Positions 1-9,531 of a DNA stretch of 64,000 nucleotides are shown here, in pieces; position 1 is the stretch's first letter; every line of letters starts with the position of its first letter. The DNA comes from Spongiibacter thalassae. GTDB taxonomy: Bacteria > Pseudomonadota > Gammaproteobacteria > Pseudomonadales > Spongiibacteraceae. Made by a program: the position numbers and the translations under genes. The DNA lies in assembly GCF_012272835.1 (NCBI RefSeq), contig NZ_JAAWWK010000002.1:463451-527450 (forward strand), written 5' to 3'. The notes under the pieces were generated by a model. The model did not search any database and was not told the DNA's origin. It worked only from the letters and a program-made list of their open reading frames with translations.

Positions 1-605
1 CCGGTCTGGTTTTCCTGCACGGCGATGTCGCGCAGTGCTTGCAGCAGTTTGTATTCAGTTTTAAAGGTCGCGCCGGGCTTTAACGGGTTGAAGGCGATGG
101 CTGCTTGTCCATCGATATAAGGAGCCCCCAGGGGTACCGGTGGCGCAACGGTAAAGTTGCTGCTGCGAACGTAATCCTGTTGGCCAAAACGATAGGTGGC
201 ATTAATGGTGCCCTGAAGTGGCGAGTCGTTGGTCAGCAGCCGAACACTGCTGATAATATCCTGCACATCACGGAGGCTACCGGCATTGCGAATGTCGTCA
301 GCGAGAGTCGCAACGGCGGGGTCGCGCAGGTTACCGGTGATGGTCCACGAGGCCGCGCGGGTCACGTTCAATTCGGGGCCAAGGTTGGTGTTGAGTTGGT
401 CGGTCTGCAGGCCAAGCAGACGCACGGGAATCATATTGCTGCCGGTGCCGGGCAGTACATTACCGCGGGGGAAATCCAGGCGAAGGGTTTCGGGATCAAG
501 GCGTAAATTCGGGCGGTCGGGGCTCCGGGCGTCGCCACCACCCCCACAAGCTACCAACAAGCTCGATGCGAGCGTCAGTGATAGCGCGAGTCTATTCGAT
601 GTCAT
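1..605 (-). CDS. Lipoprotein of unknown function, 3' end outside the window
   Basis: Reading the minus strand from the ATG at 605-603 gives an open frame that stays open to the window edge, so the C-terminal part is missing. The protein begins MTSNRLALSLTLASSLLVAC followed by four glycines: a classic lipoprotein signal peptide with lipobox LVAC and Cys20 as the lipidation site. A strong ribosome site (GGGAGGGGA) lies a few bases upstream of the ATG. The roughly 180 visible mature residues contain no motif I recognise; they read like an extracytoplasmic beta-rich or proline-spaced domain. It is probably anchored in the outer membrane. Surface or periplasmic lipoprotein is the firm part; function is unknown. 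Confidence 0.75.
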   Translation of the reverse strand, partial: MTSNRLALSLTLASSLLVACGGGGDARSPDRPNLRLDPETLRLDFPRGNVLPGTGSNMIPVRLLGLQTDQLNTNLGPELNVTRAASWTITGNLRDPAVATLADDIRNAGSLRDVQDIISSVRLLTNDSPLQGTINATYRFGQQDYVRSSNFTVAPPVPLGAPYIDGQAAIAFNPLKPGATFKTEYKLLQALRDIAVQENQT

Positions 606-1037
606 TATTTCCCCTCCCGGAGAAGCAGTATTAATGGCCAAAGGTATTCGTAATTGTATGTATGCTTATATCGCTAGTTTCTCGGAACTGCCAGCTAAAA
701 ACAACTGCATACGCCTCTAGGTTTGTATGTTAGAGGCAAATTGGTGAATATTTCTGTGATGTGTTCACTAAAGTACGGTTTTTAAAGCAACTTATGAAGT
801 TCGCGACGGACGAAATTGGTATTTTTAACACTATCCAGATCTGTGGCGCGACTGGCGTCGGAGTGTCGCTTGTTAGGTGTTGTGGGGAAGTCGCGGGGCG
901 TTTTTTAGTGCGTAGACTGTTGCGGGATTGGTGCGCGGTGCGTCGCGGCAGGGCTATGTAATGGGCCCGGGTGGCGAAGGGCGAGCGCGCCACAACCCAG
1001 AGCGGGTTCTAAACCCGTGGGCGTGGCGCAAGACCGG
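606..1037. other. Intergenic region between the edge lipoprotein gene and gcvP
   Basis: No convincing gene is seen on either strand in these 432 bases; the short open frames lack ribosome sites and recognisable products. It should hold the promoter of the lipoprotein gene (leftward) and the 3' end of gcvP. A short perfect hairpin, CGGGTT-CTA-AACCCG at 1003-1017, lies 20 bases beyond the gcvP stop but has no T-run, so it is only a weak terminator candidate. Confidence 0.5.
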
Positions 1038-3914
1038 CTATCGATAGCTCTCGATAGGCGGGCAGGAACAGATCAGATTACGGTCGCCGTACACATTGTC
1101 TATGCGATTGACCGTAGGCCAGTATTTGCCTTCACGCAGGCTGGCAACGGGCCAGGTGGCTTCCTCGCGGCTGTAGGGACGGGTCCAGTCACTGGCGATC
1201 ACATCGTCCTGGGTGTGTGGGGCGTTAACCAGCGGGTTGTTGTCAGCGGGAAGTTGACCGGCTTCTACCCTGGCGATTTCCCGGCGGATGCTGATCATGG
1301 CTTCGCAAAAGCGGTCCAGCTCGCGCAGTGATTCGCTTTCGGTGGGTTCGATCATCAGCGTGCCGGGCACCGGGAAGGACATGGTGGGGGCGTGAAAGCC
1401 ATAGTCCATCAGTCGCTTGGCGATGTCTTCTTCGGTGATACCGCTGCTCTCCTTGAGGGGACGCAGGTCGATTATGCACTCGTGGGCCACGCGGCCATTG
1501 CGTCCGGTGTAGAGCACCGGGTAGTGGTCGCCCAGTCGCTTGGCGACGTAGTTGGCGTTGAGGATGGCGATTTCCGTCGCCCGGCGCAGGCCGGCGCCAC
1601 CCATCATACGGATATACATCCACGAGATCGGCAGAATGCTGGCACTGCCGTAGGTGGCGGCGGAAACGGTGTCGTTGTCTGTATTCAGGCCGTCAATGGG
1701 CTGTACCGGGTGGTTGGGTAAGAAGGGCGCAAGGTGTGCCTTTACGCCGATGGGGCCCATGCCCGGGCCACCGCCGCCGTGGGGAATGCAGAAGGTCTTG
1801 TGCAGGTTAAGGTGGGATACGTCGGCACCGAAGTGGCCGGGGGCCGCCAAACCAACCAATGCGTTCATGTTGGCGCCGTCGACGTAAACCTGACCTCCGT
1901 GTTGGTGGATGATGTCGCAGATTTCCCGAATGCCCTCCTCGAAGACGCCGTGGGTAGAAGGGTAGGTGACCATCAGGGCGGCGAGTTGCTCGCTGTGCTG
2001 CTCGGCTTTATTACGAAGGTCGTCAATATCGACATTGCCGAGTTTGTCGCAGTCGACAATGACTACGCGCATGCTGGCCATGGCAGCAGAGGCCGGGTTG
2101 GTGCCGTGGGCCGAGCTGGGAATCAGGCAGATATCGCGCTGATGGTCGCCGCGACTTTCGTGATAGCGGCGGATTGCCAGCAGTCCGGCGTATTCACCCT
2201 GGGAGCCGGCATTGGGCTGCATGGAGAATTTGTCGTAGCCGGTGCAGGCCACCAGTTGCGCTTCCAGTTCATCGATCAGTTGCAAATAACCGGCGATTTG
2301 TTGTTTCGGCGCAAAGGGGTGGATGCGGCCAAATTCCGGCCAGGTGACGGGAATCATCTCGGCGGTGGCATTCAGCTTCATGGTGCAGGAGCCGAGGGCG
2401 ATCATCGAGTGGTTAAGCGCGATGTCGCGACGCTCCAGGCGGTTCATGTAACGCAGCATCTCCGTTTCGGAGTGGTAGCTGTTAAACACCGGGTGGTCGA
2501 GAATGGCCGAGTGGCGTTGCAGGTCGGCGGGAATGCTGCTCAATGGGGCCAGTTGGGCGTCCACATCGCTCAGCTCAGGCAGTGTGCTGCCCTCGGGGGC
2601 AAACAGCGCCCACAGGGCGCGAATGTCGTCGCTACTGCTGGTTTCGTCAAAGCTGACGCCTAATGTCTGGCTGCCGCGGCGCAGATTGATGCCCTGTGCT
2701 TCGGCGGCATCGGCGATGGCCTGACTGCGGCTGCCAGCGTCGACAGTGATGGTATCGAAGAAGCTGTCAGTGCAGGTATAGCCGAGCTGCTGCAGGCCCT
2801 GTGCAAATACTGCAGCCTGGCGGTTGATCCGCCGGGCGATACGTCCCAGCCCCTCGGGGCCGTGATAAATCGCATAGAACACGGCCATGATCGCCAGCAG
2901 TGCCTGGGAAGTACAAATATTGGATGTCGCTTTTTCCCGGCGGATATGTTGTTCACGGGTTTGCATCGCCATGCGCAGGGCCGGCTTTCCTCGGCTGTCG
3001 ACGGACACGCCGATGATTCGCCCGGGCACCGAGCGCTTGTATTTGTCGCGGGTGGCAAAGAAGGCGGCGTGGGGGCCGCCGAGCCCCATGGGTACGCCAA
3101 AGCGCTGGGCGGAGCCGACGACAATATCGGCACCCTGTTCGCCGGGAGGAGTGAGCAAAACCAGGCTCATAATGTCGGCGGCAACCACCGTCATGCAGTC
3201 TTTTTGCTGGGCGGCGCTGCACAGCTCGCGCAGGTCACGCACCCGGCCATCGGTTTGCGGATATTGCACCAGCAGGCCGAAACACTCCTGTTGGTCGAGG
3301 TCGGCAAAGACATCGCCAACCACCACTTCCAGCCCCAGGGCTTCCGCGCGAGTGTTCAGCACTGCAATGGTTTGCGGGTGGCAGTGGGCATCGACAAAGA
3401 AAACATCGCTCTTGTTCTTGCGCGCAGAGCGCTTGCACATTGCCATCGCTTCCGCTGCGGCGGTGGCCTCATCAAGCAGCGAGGCATTGGCCAGGTCGAG
3501 CCCGGTCAGGTCGATCACCATCTGCTGAAAGTTTAACAGTGCTTCCAGGCGGCCCTGGGCGATCTCGGGCTGATAGGGGGTATAGGCGGTGTACCAGCCC
3601 GGGTTTTCCAGGACATTGCGCAGAATGACATTGGGGGTGATGGTGTCGTAGTAACCCATGCCAATAAAGGACTTGGCGCACTGGTTTTTGGCGGCGATGG
3701 CGCGCAGTTCTGCAAGGGCGTCTACTTCGCTCAGGCCCGCGGGCAGCGGCAGCGACTCACGCAGGATCGCTGCCGGTACAGTGTCTTTGATTAGCGCATC
3801 CAGGTCGCTGTAACCGAGTTTGGCCAGCATTGTGGCGGTGTCCTGCGGGCCAGGGCCGATGTGGCGTTGTTGGAAATTGCCGGAGTCGCTGAGCTGTTCC
3901 AGGGTATGGGTCAT
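1038..3914 (-). CDS. gcvP: Glycine dehydrogenase (decarboxylating), P-protein of the glycine cleavage system
   Basis: This 958-residue protein matches full-length bacterial P-protein. It decarboxylates glycine with PLP and passes the aminomethyl group to the lipoylated H-protein. Typical features are visible: the N-terminal RHIGP motif (about residues 17-21), the domain repeat with [16 protein letters not shown] near the middle, and the PLP lysine in [15 protein letters not shown] (Lys near residue 706). The sequence ends naturally in PPIESYR. The partner genes gcvT and gcvH are not in this window, so the system is split here. The start follows a weak AGGCAG ribosome site. I looked for a glycine riboswitch in the upstream gap and saw none. 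It is transcribed toward the edge lipoprotein gene. The identification is secure. Confidence 0.97.
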   Translation of the reverse strand: MTHTLEQLSDSGNFQQRHIGPGPQDTATMLAKLGYSDLDALIKDTVPAAILRESLPLPAGLSEVDALAELRAIAAKNQCAKSFIGMGYYDTITPNVILRNVLENPGWYTAYTPYQPEIAQGRLEALLNFQQMVIDLTGLDLANASLLDEATAAAEAMAMCKRSARKNKSDVFFVDAHCHPQTIAVLNTRAEALGLEVVVGDVFADLDQQECFGLLVQYPQTDGRVRDLRELCSAAQQKDCMTVVAADIMSLVLLTPPGEQGADIVVGSAQRFGVPMGLGGPHAAFFATRDKYKRSVPGRIIGVSVDSRGKPALRMAMQTREQHIRREKATSNICTSQALLAIMAVFYAIYHGPEGLGRIARRINRQAAVFAQGLQQLGYTCTDSFFDTITVDAGSRSQAIADAAEAQGINLRRGSQTLGVSFDETSSSDDIRALWALFAPEGSTLPELSDVDAQLAPLSSIPADLQRHSAILDHPVFNSYHSETEMLRYMNRLERRDIALNHSMIALGSCTMKLNATAEMIPVTWPEFGRIHPFAPKQQIAGYLQLIDELEAQLVACTGYDKFSMQPNAGSQGEYAGLLAIRRYHESRGDHQRDICLIPSSAHGTNPASAAMASMRVVIVDCDKLGNVDIDDLRNKAEQHSEQLAALMVTYPSTHGVFEEGIREICDIIHQHGGQVYVDGANMNALVGLAAPGHFGADVSHLNLHKTFCIPHGGGGPGMGPIGVKAHLAPFLPNHPVQPIDGLNTDNDTVSAATYGSASILPISWMYIRMMGGAGLRRATEIAILNANYVAKRLGDHYPVLYTGRNGRVAHECIIDLRPLKESSGITEEDIAKRLMDYGFHAPTMSFPVPGTLMIEPTESESLRELDRFCEAMISIRREIARVEAGQLPADNNPLVNAPHTQDDVIASDWTRPYSREEATWPVASLREGKYWPTVNRIDNVYGDRNLICSCPPIESYR

Positions 3915-4192
3915 GGTCGATTGCTGCCTGCACTGGGTTGGGCGTGGAAAAAACGGGCGATATTAAAGCATATTGACCTGGGGTTTTCGCGGCAAAATTC
4001 CCGGTCAATAGTCATATTTTCCCTGCAGATTACCCCATTCAGCGAGCTTATGTTGCGGCTTATACGTATGCGGCGGCTTTTGTGTCGATAGGCTTAAAGC
4101 TTTCGTTATAAACTTTGCGCTTATTTATTACACCGCAACGTCTAGGGCAGTCGCACGGGCCGCCCGGCGTGGTGTGTTTATTCGGGGGAGGT

Positions 4193-5284
4193 ATGAGGGT
4201 GTTTTTTCGGCAGGGATGGCTACTGATAGGGGTGGTGCTGTGCAGCGCCTGCGCCGGTCAACAACATTACCGCGGTGGTCAGGTTGCGCCGGTGCAGGAG
4301 GTCAATTCATCCGCTGGTCGTGTCGCGTCGCTGGAATCCGCCCTTGCTGATGCACTCATCCAGATCGAAAAAATCAAAGCGCAAACCGTCACCGACACCC
4401 TTCCCGATATGCCGCCCAATGCTCGCACCGGGGCCTGCTATGCCAAGATGACGGTGCCTGCCCAGTATATCGAGCGGGAGTCCCAACGTATCGTCAAGGA
4501 AGCCTCGGAAAAAATCGAGGTGAAACCGGCCCGTACCGAGTGGGTAGAGGAGCAGGTTGTCGTCAGCGAAGCCCATACCCGCATCGAGGTGGTGCCCGCC
4601 ACCTACAAATGGGTTGAAGAGCGCACTGAAGTGCTGCCGAGCAAGATTCATCAAAAACTGGTAAGCCCGGCCCGCTATAAAACCGTGAGTGAAAAAATTC
4701 TGGCCAAACCCGCTGAGTGGGTGTGGCGTCCGGGGCGCGGCGATGTTGAAAAAATTGACCCCGAGTCCGGCGAAATTCTGCACTATGTCGAGTTGCCCGC
4801 CGAATATAAAACTGTCGAAAAGCAGGTGCTGGACACGCCGGCGGTCTACGAAAAGGTGGTTGAGCCGGCGGTATTTGAAACAGTGAAAAAACGTGTGGTG
4901 GATCGCCCGGAACACAGCCGCGAAGTGACCGTGCCCGCGGTGTATAAAACCGTGCGGGTGCAAAAGGTGGTTGAGCCAGCCGTTGAGCTGCGGGTGGTGA
5001 TTCCGGCGGAATATGAAAAGTATCGCTACCGGGAAAAGCTCAGCGAGGAAAAGCTGGATTGGCGGGAAATTGTCTGCGAACGGCATCGCGGCCCGGAGCT
5101 GATCCGCTTGGTGCAAAAGGCGCTGACCCAACGTGGATTCCCCACCGGATATGCCGACGGTGTTCTGGGCAAGCGCTCTCTCAAGGCCATTGAAGATTTT
5201 CAGCGTCAACAGGGCCTGGCCACCGGGCGTTTGTCTATTGAAACTCTGGAGGCCCTGGGTGTCGCCTACGTTGGCGGCGCCTGA
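4193..5284 (+). CDS. Repeat-rich envelope lipoprotein with C-terminal peptidoglycan-binding domain
   Basis: The frame is open from 4115, but the ATG at 4193 has the ribosome site (GGGGGAGGT) and opens a signal peptide ending in LCSAC, a plausible though non-standard lipobox. Residues about 75-300 are built from repeated units of the form PAxYxxVxxxVxxxP, roughly eight copies, with the charged and valine-rich pattern expected of an extended or beta-solenoid spacer. The last 60 residues form a PG_binding_1 domain (ELIRLVQKALTQRGF ... YADGVLGKRSLKAIEDFQ). A likely role is a periplasmic strut that links membrane and wall. It is not recognisable as a named protein. It sits alone between divergent gcvP and the downstream glycosylase gene. 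Confidence 0.7.
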   Translation: MRVFFRQGWLLIGVVLCSACAGQQHYRGGQVAPVQEVNSSAGRVASLESALADALIQIEKIKAQTVTDTLPDMPPNARTGACYAKMTVPAQYIERESQRIVKEASEKIEVKPARTEWVEEQVVVSEAHTRIEVVPATYKWVEERTEVLPSKIHQKLVSPARYKTVSEKILAKPAEWVWRPGRGDVEKIDPESGEILHYVELPAEYKTVEKQVLDTPAVYEKVVEPAVFETVKKRVVDRPEHSREVTVPAVYKTVRVQKVVEPAVELRVVIPAEYEKYRYREKLSEEKLDWREIVCERHRGPELIRLVQKALTQRGFPTGYADGVLGKRSLKAIEDFQRQQGLATGRLSIETLEALGVAYVGGA

Positions 5285-5339
5285 AACTCACGCCTGCTGA
5301 GGCGTTGCCCCGGCCTGGTGGCTGGGGCATGATGCGCCA

Positions 5340-5930
5340 ATGGCAACTCTGAATTCCCTTCTCTCTGATATTCGCGCCTGTCGCCTTTGTGACGCACACC
5401 TGCCCGAGGGGCCGCGCCCGGTCGTGGTGGTGAATGGGGCCGCTCGAGTATTGATAATTGGTCAGGCTCCGGGCAGAAAAGTCCATCAATCGGGTGTGCC
5501 CTGGGACGATCCCTCCGGAGATCGCTTGCGCGACTGGATGCAGCTGGATCGCGCCTCATTCTACGGCGACCCAAGACTGAGCATTATGCCGATGGGATTT
5601 TGTTACCCAGGGGCAGGGCGTAGTGGCGATCTGCCGCCGCGACCCGAGTGCGCGGCAACCTGGCATGAGCCGCTGTGGCAGGAAATGCCCCATCTTGAGT
5701 TGGTATTGCTGATTGGGCAGTATGCCCAACGCCACTACGCCGAGAAGCTGGGGGTTGGGACACCCACAGGAACCCTGACCGAGCGCCTGCGGGCTCAGCC
5801 GACGGACAGTCTTGGCTTCTGCTTGCCTCACCCATCGCCGCGCAATATTCGCTGGTTTAAATCCAATTTGTGGTTCGAGCGCGACACGCTGCCCGCGCTG
5901 CGCGCGAGACTGACCCAGGTTTTTTCTTAA
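5340..5930 (+). CDS. Uracil-DNA glycosylase superfamily protein, family 4-like with four-cysteine cluster
   Basis: The 196-residue protein has the superfamily motif GQAPG (residues 41-45, GEAPG in family 4) and the C-terminal motif PHPSPRN. Four cysteines at 14, 17, 88 and 104 are spaced almost like the iron-sulfur ligands of family 4 enzymes (C-x2-C-xn-C-x14-17-C), so an Fe-S cluster is likely. It would excise uracil or a related lesion from DNA in base excision repair. The general acid/base region differs from classical Ung, so substrate range is uncertain. It lies 55 bases after the lipoprotein gene and 10 bases before the Nudix gene, suggesting cotranscription with the latter. Confidence 0.8.
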   Translation: MATLNSLLSDIRACRLCDAHLPEGPRPVVVVNGAARVLIIGQAPGRKVHQSGVPWDDPSGDRLRDWMQLDRASFYGDPRLSIMPMGFCYPGAGRSGDLPPRPECAATWHEPLWQEMPHLELVLLIGQYAQRHYAEKLGVGTPTGTLTERLRAQPTDSLGFCLPHPSPRNIRWFKSNLWFERDTLPALRARLTQVFS

Positions 5931-5940
5931 GGATATTCCA

Positions 5941-6534
5941 ATGCCAAAAACATTAGGGCCGTGGCTTCAGCACAGTAATACCACGGTATATGAGAATCCG
6001 TGGTTGCGTCTGGAACACCATGAAGTGACCACGCCGGGACAGACCCCCGGTATCTACGGCAAGGTGTGCTTTAACACCACCGCAGTGGGGGTGGTGCCCA
6101 TTGATCGTGAGGGTAATACCTGGCTGGTGGGCCAGTATCGTTATCCGCTGGAAAGCTATAGCTGGGAAATTCCCGAGGGTGGCTGTCCGCTGGGGCAAAA
6201 CCCGGAAGATACCGCACGGCGGGAATTGGCTGAGGAGACCGGCCTGCGTTGCACTGGTCTTCATCCCCTGTTGCGATTGCATACCAGTAACTCCTGCACC
6301 GATGAGGTCGCGGATATTTATGTCGCCACCGGGTTGACCGCAGGGGAGGCTGAACCCGAGGACACGGAGCAGCTCGAGGTGCGTAAACTGCCATTGGACG
6401 CAGCCATTGCCATGGCCATGAGCGGCGACATTACCGATTCCATGAGCGTTGCGGCTCTGCTGAAATTGCAGGTGCTGCTGCACCGCAATGGCAATCACGT
6501 CAGCGCGGCGCTTGCGGCCCTTGCCGGGCAGTAA
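5941..6534 (+). CDS. Nudix hydrolase, ADP-ribose pyrophosphatase-like
   Basis: The 197-residue protein carries a Nudix box at about residues 79-101, including RELAEETGL with the metal-binding REXXEE core. The upstream glutamate of the consensus GX5E is replaced by Gln (GQNPED). The preceding strand (VGQYRYPLESYSWEIPEGG) resembles ADP-ribose and ADP-sugar pyrophosphatases. It probably hydrolyses a nucleoside diphosphate-sugar in the cytoplasm. The ATG follows an AAGGA site by a few bases and lies only 10 bases after the glycosylase stop, so the two likely form an operon. Exact substrate cannot be read from the sequence. Confidence 0.85.
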   Translation: MPKTLGPWLQHSNTTVYENPWLRLEHHEVTTPGQTPGIYGKVCFNTTAVGVVPIDREGNTWLVGQYRYPLESYSWEIPEGGCPLGQNPEDTARRELAEETGLRCTGLHPLLRLHTSNSCTDEVADIYVATGLTAGEAEPEDTEQLEVRKLPLDAAIAMAMSGDITDSMSVAALLKLQVLLHRNGNHVSAALAALAGQ

Positions 6535-6540
6535 GTGCCG

Positions 6541-7836
6541 CTAGGTGGTGCCGCTGTCTTCAGTCGCGCTGGCGGCAATATTGACCACGTTGTCATTGGG
6601 CGTATCGGCGCTACCGCTGAGATGGCGTTGGTAGAGTTGGTCTAGATAAAAGCACAGCGCGTTTGCGGTGATCTGCGTGCGACGTGAGTTCATCAGCTCA
6701 AAGGCGTGTTGGGCGTCGGGCAGTTCGGCGTAGGCCACTGGCTGGTGCGAGACTTCCTTAAGCTTGGCATAGAGCAGGCGCGACTCTTCTACCGGCACCA
6801 GGGTGTCCGCTTCGCCGTGAATCAGCAGAAACGGCGGCGCCTGCTCGTTCACCCAGTACAGCGGTGATGCCTGTCGCCACAGGCCGGGGTTTTCGCTGCG
6901 GGTAATTTTCAGCACCTTGTCGGCGACCATTTTCTCCAGTCCGCTGTCGCCGCGCTGGTTTTCGCTGTTGGTGAAGTCGTAAACACCGTAGATCGGCACG
7001 CAGCCCTGAACTCGAGTGTCCATTTGCTCAAAGCCCGGCTGGAATTCCGGGGCGTTGGCGCTGAGGGCGAGCAGGCTGCTCAGGTGGCCGCCCGCAGAGC
7101 CGCCGGTGGCCACGATAAATTCCGGGTTGCCGCCGTAGCGGTGAATGTTTTCCTTCACCCACACCAGGGCTTTTTTGCAGTCGATGATGTGGTCGGGAAA
7201 GGTCGCTTTGGGGCTCAGGCGATACTGCACCGACACGCAGACCCAGCCCTCCAGGGCAAGGCGGCGCATCAGTGGCAGAGCTTGCTGCTCTTTGGAGCCG
7301 AGGTTTTGCAGCCAGGCGCCGCCGTGAATCTGAAAGAGTACCGGGGCGTTTTTCGGGCAGTCCCGGCGCTGGTAAATGTCGACATGCAGCGGCGACCCAG
7401 TGGCATCACAATAGGGAATATTCTGGTGACGCTGCACCAGCGGGTGGCGATAATCGAAGGGGTTGAGCAGGGGCTGGTCTTCGGCAAATGGCGGCGCAAT
7501 GCGGGGGTCGTAGCCGGGGTCGAGCTGGCCCAGTGCGCTGTTGACTGCCTCGCGCAGCACGGGCTCAGCCTGGGCGGCGCGGTCGTGAAACTTCAACAGT
7601 GCCAGCCAGCTTGCCAGAGCGATGCCCAGTGCCAGCGCGTCGCTAAAACCGTTCAAGTCACCAAAGCTAACAACCAGCAGGGTGATGGCGACTTCGGTAG
7701 CGATCAGATGAAGGGGGAGTTCACCGGCGATCAGGCCGAAAATAAAACTGAGTACTCCCATAAATTCGGGTTTGCCCTTCCATGGGTGGTAAGCGTTCCA
7801 GCTCAACCAGGCCCAGAATAGCGACAGCAACAACAT
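6541..7836 (-). CDS. Membrane-anchored alpha/beta hydrolase, hormone-sensitive-lipase-like esterase
   Basis: The 431-residue protein starts with two or three hydrophobic segments (residues 1-75), then a cytoplasmic or periplasmic hydrolase domain. Visible catalytic elements are the oxyanion-hole motif QIHGGAW, the nucleophile elbow GGSAGG, the acid region IHGEADTLVP and the histidine in DAQHAF. This pattern belongs to the HSL/BD-FAE group of carboxylesterases. The order and spacing are normal, so the enzyme should be active on a short-chain or lipid ester. It is convergent with the Nudix gene, whose stop lies only six bases away, and is preceded on its own strand by greB. Confidence 0.85.
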   Translation of the reverse strand: MLLLSLFWAWLSWNAYHPWKGKPEFMGVLSFIFGLIAGELPLHLIATEVAITLLVVSFGDLNGFSDALALGIALASWLALLKFHDRAAQAEPVLREAVNSALGQLDPGYDPRIAPPFAEDQPLLNPFDYRHPLVQRHQNIPYCDATGSPLHVDIYQRRDCPKNAPVLFQIHGGAWLQNLGSKEQQALPLMRRLALEGWVCVSVQYRLSPKATFPDHIIDCKKALVWVKENIHRYGGNPEFIVATGGSAGGHLSSLLALSANAPEFQPGFEQMDTRVQGCVPIYGVYDFTNSENQRGDSGLEKMVADKVLKITRSENPGLWRQASPLYWVNEQAPPFLLIHGEADTLVPVEESRLLYAKLKEVSHQPVAYAELPDAQHAFELMNSRRTQITANALCFYLDQLYQRHLSGSADTPNDNVVNIAASATEDSGTT

Positions 7837-7857
7837 GCGGCGAACTCCCTTGGCGAA

Positions 7858-8352
7858 TTAATAATCGATGGCGACGATAGCATAGTAGCGATCGCCCTTT
7901 GGCGTGCTTACCATAATTTCATCATCCAGGCGTTTGCCGAGCATAGCCCGTGCCAGTGGCGAATCCATTGACAGCTTTCCCGCGCTGACATCGAACTCGT
8001 CGGGACCGACGATGCGGTAGCGGCTTTGTTCGCCGTCTTCGTCCTCAAGGGTAACCCAGGCGGCAAAGAACACCTTGTCGCGGTCTTTGGGTTTTTCATC
8101 GACGACGGTAATTTCCTCAAGGCGTTTGGTTAAAAAACGCACACGGCTGTCAATTTCGCGGAGTCGTTTTTTGCCGTAGATGTAGTCGCCGTTCTCCGAG
8201 CGGTCGCCGTTCTTGGCGGCTTCGTGTACTGTGGCGGTGACCTGGGGGCGCTCTACTTTCCAGAGTTGGCGCAGTTCATTGCGCAACACTGCCTCACCCT
8301 CCGGGGTGATATAACGTGAGCCGCGGGGGCGGGGTGGTCGATACCGACTCAT
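7858..8352 (-). CDS. greB: Transcription elongation factor GreB
   Basis: The 164-residue protein aligns along its whole length with E. coli GreB. It has the N-terminal coiled coil with the acidic tip (AAKNGDRSENGDYIYGKKRLREID), the linker KVFFAAWVTLEDEDGE and the FKBP-like C-terminal domain with IVGPDEFD and the SMDSPLARAMLGK strand. It rescues backtracked RNA polymerase by stimulating transcript cleavage. The slightly longer basic N-terminus (MSRYRPPRPRGSRYITPEG) is typical of marine gammaproteobacterial versions. It is divergent from the M23 peptidase gene, with about 70 bases of shared upstream region. Confidence 0.95.
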   Translation of the reverse strand: MSRYRPPRPRGSRYITPEGEAVLRNELRQLWKVERPQVTATVHEAAKNGDRSENGDYIYGKKRLREIDSRVRFLTKRLEEITVVDEKPKDRDKVFFAAWVTLEDEDGEQSRYRIVGPDEFDVSAGKLSMDSPLARAMLGKRLDDEIMVSTPKGDRYYAIVAIDY

Positions 8353-8422
8353 TGAACACTAACCTCTGAACACTGTGCTGAATGATTTATCATATCGTGT
8401 ATTAACAGACGTGGAGAACTAC

Positions 8423-9268
8423 ATGAGAAAGCGTTTTTCGCTGTTGGCGCTGTGGCTGACCATCGCCGCTGCGCCGCTGTCCGCTGGGCCGGTCACCGAA
8501 GCTGAAGCCGTGGGCTTGAAGGGCTCGCTGATACAGGGCGGTATGATCTGGGGGCGTGTCGCGCCCGGTAGTCGTGTGGAGCTGGGTGCCCACGAGGTCA
8601 AGGTCGGCCCTGACGGTTTGATTGCAGCGGGCTTTGACCGCGATGCTCCGGCGGTGATGCCATTAAAAATATGCGCGTCTGACGGGCAGTGCGAGGTGAC
8701 TGAGCTGGGTATCGAACAGCGGAAGTACAATGTGCAGCGCATCGAAGGGGTGCCGCAGAAAACCGTGACCCCGCCAGCCTCGGTGCTGGCGCGTATTCGC
8801 AAGGAATCGGCGTTGATTGGCAAGGCTCGCAGTAACTACCTGTATCGCAACGACTTTACCAAGCCCTTTATCTGGCCGCTGATTGGGCCGGTAACGGGTG
8901 TTTTCGGTAGCCAGCGTGTCTATAATGGCACCCCCGGTCGCCCCCACTACGGCGTGGATGTGGCCGCGCCGACGGGAACCCGTGTGGTCGCGCCCCAGGA
9001 CGGGGTCGTCACTCTGGCCTATGACGATATGTTCTACTCCGGCGGTACCCTGATTGTGGACCACGGTCAGGGGATTTCATCGACCTTTATTCACCTGAGT
9101 CGAATACTGGTCACCGAGGGGCAGGAGATTAGTCAGGGACAGGAAATCGCTGAGGTTGGCGCCACCGGTCGCGCCACCGGCCCACACCTGGACTGGCGAA
9201 TGAACTGGTTTGGTCAGAAACTGGACCCCGCATTGCTGCTGGGGCCGATGCCGGCATCGGCGCAATAG
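8423..9268 (+). CDS. Secreted M23 (LytM) family peptidase
   Basis: The frame is open from 8375, but the ATG at 8423 after GTGGAGAAC begins a clean signal peptide ([22 protein letters not shown]), giving 281 residues. The C-terminal LytM domain has the zinc ligands His175 and Asp179 (HYGVD) and the final motif GPHLDWRM at 253-260. Here the usual HxH is H-x-D, so the third zinc ligand is Asp257 rather than His. The enzyme should act on peptidoglycan cross-links in the periplasm. The substituted ligand could change metal affinity or make it a regulator of amidases. It is followed closely by the Trm112-like gene. Confidence 0.88.
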   Translation: MRKRFSLLALWLTIAAAPLSAGPVTEAEAVGLKGSLIQGGMIWGRVAPGSRVELGAHEVKVGPDGLIAAGFDRDAPAVMPLKICASDGQCEVTELGIEQRKYNVQRIEGVPQKTVTPPASVLARIRKESALIGKARSNYLYRNDFTKPFIWPLIGPVTGVFGSQRVYNGTPGRPHYGVDVAAPTGTRVVAPQDGVVTLAYDDMFYSGGTLIVDHGQGISSTFIHLSRILVTEGQEISQGQEIAEVGATGRATGPHLDWRMNWFGQKLDPALLLGPMPASAQ

Positions 9269-9300
9269 CGGCCCGGCCGCCTACGAGAATGAGACACGAG

Positions 9301-9486
9301 ATGATTGACAAGAAGTTACTGGAAGTTCTGGTTTGCCCGGTCAGCAAGGCTCCGCTGGAATACAGCGCCGAGAGCAACGAACTCATTTGCCGTGCCAGCG
9401 CATTGGCTTACCCGATTCGCGACGGGATTCCAGTCATGCTGGAGTCGGAGGCCCGCCCCCTGACTACCGACGAAAAGCTCGGTTAA
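9301..9486 (+). CDS. Trm112/YcaR family small protein
   Basis: The 61-residue protein [19 protein letters not shown]... matches the E. coli YcaR family (UPF0434/Trm112p-like): LLE-x3-CP near the N-terminus, [20 protein letters not shown] in the middle and EARPLT near the end. YcaR keeps two cysteines near the start, but here the second has become Ser (CPVSK), so zinc binding is doubtful. I chose the ATG at 9301 over the in-frame ATG at 9289 because family members begin four to six residues before LLE. The cellular role of bacterial members is not well defined. It lies 32 bases after the peptidase gene, so the two are probably cotranscribed. Confidence 0.88.
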   Translation: MIDKKLLEVLVCPVSKAPLEYSAESNELICRASALAYPIRDGIPVMLESEARPLTTDEKLG

Positions 9487-9493
9487 TCAAGCG

Positions 9494-9522
9494 CATACAA
9501 AATGTGCTGAGTTCGCTATAAT
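9494..9522 (+). promoter_or_regulatory. Probable alaS promoter
   Basis: A perfect -10 box TATAAT occurs at 9517-9522. The hexamer 17 bases upstream (CATACA, 9494-9499) is a poor -35. Transcription would begin near 9529, at the edge of the hairpin that follows. Confidence 0.55.
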
Positions 9523-9531
9523 TTTTCTTTT

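Noticed and set aside
1734-2663. 309-residue open frame opposite gcvP
   Set aside because: It lies inside gcvP in a mirror frame and has no motif.
3915-4192. Possible glycine riboswitch or promoter leader for gcvP
   Set aside because: I saw no tandem aptamer signature on the minus strand.
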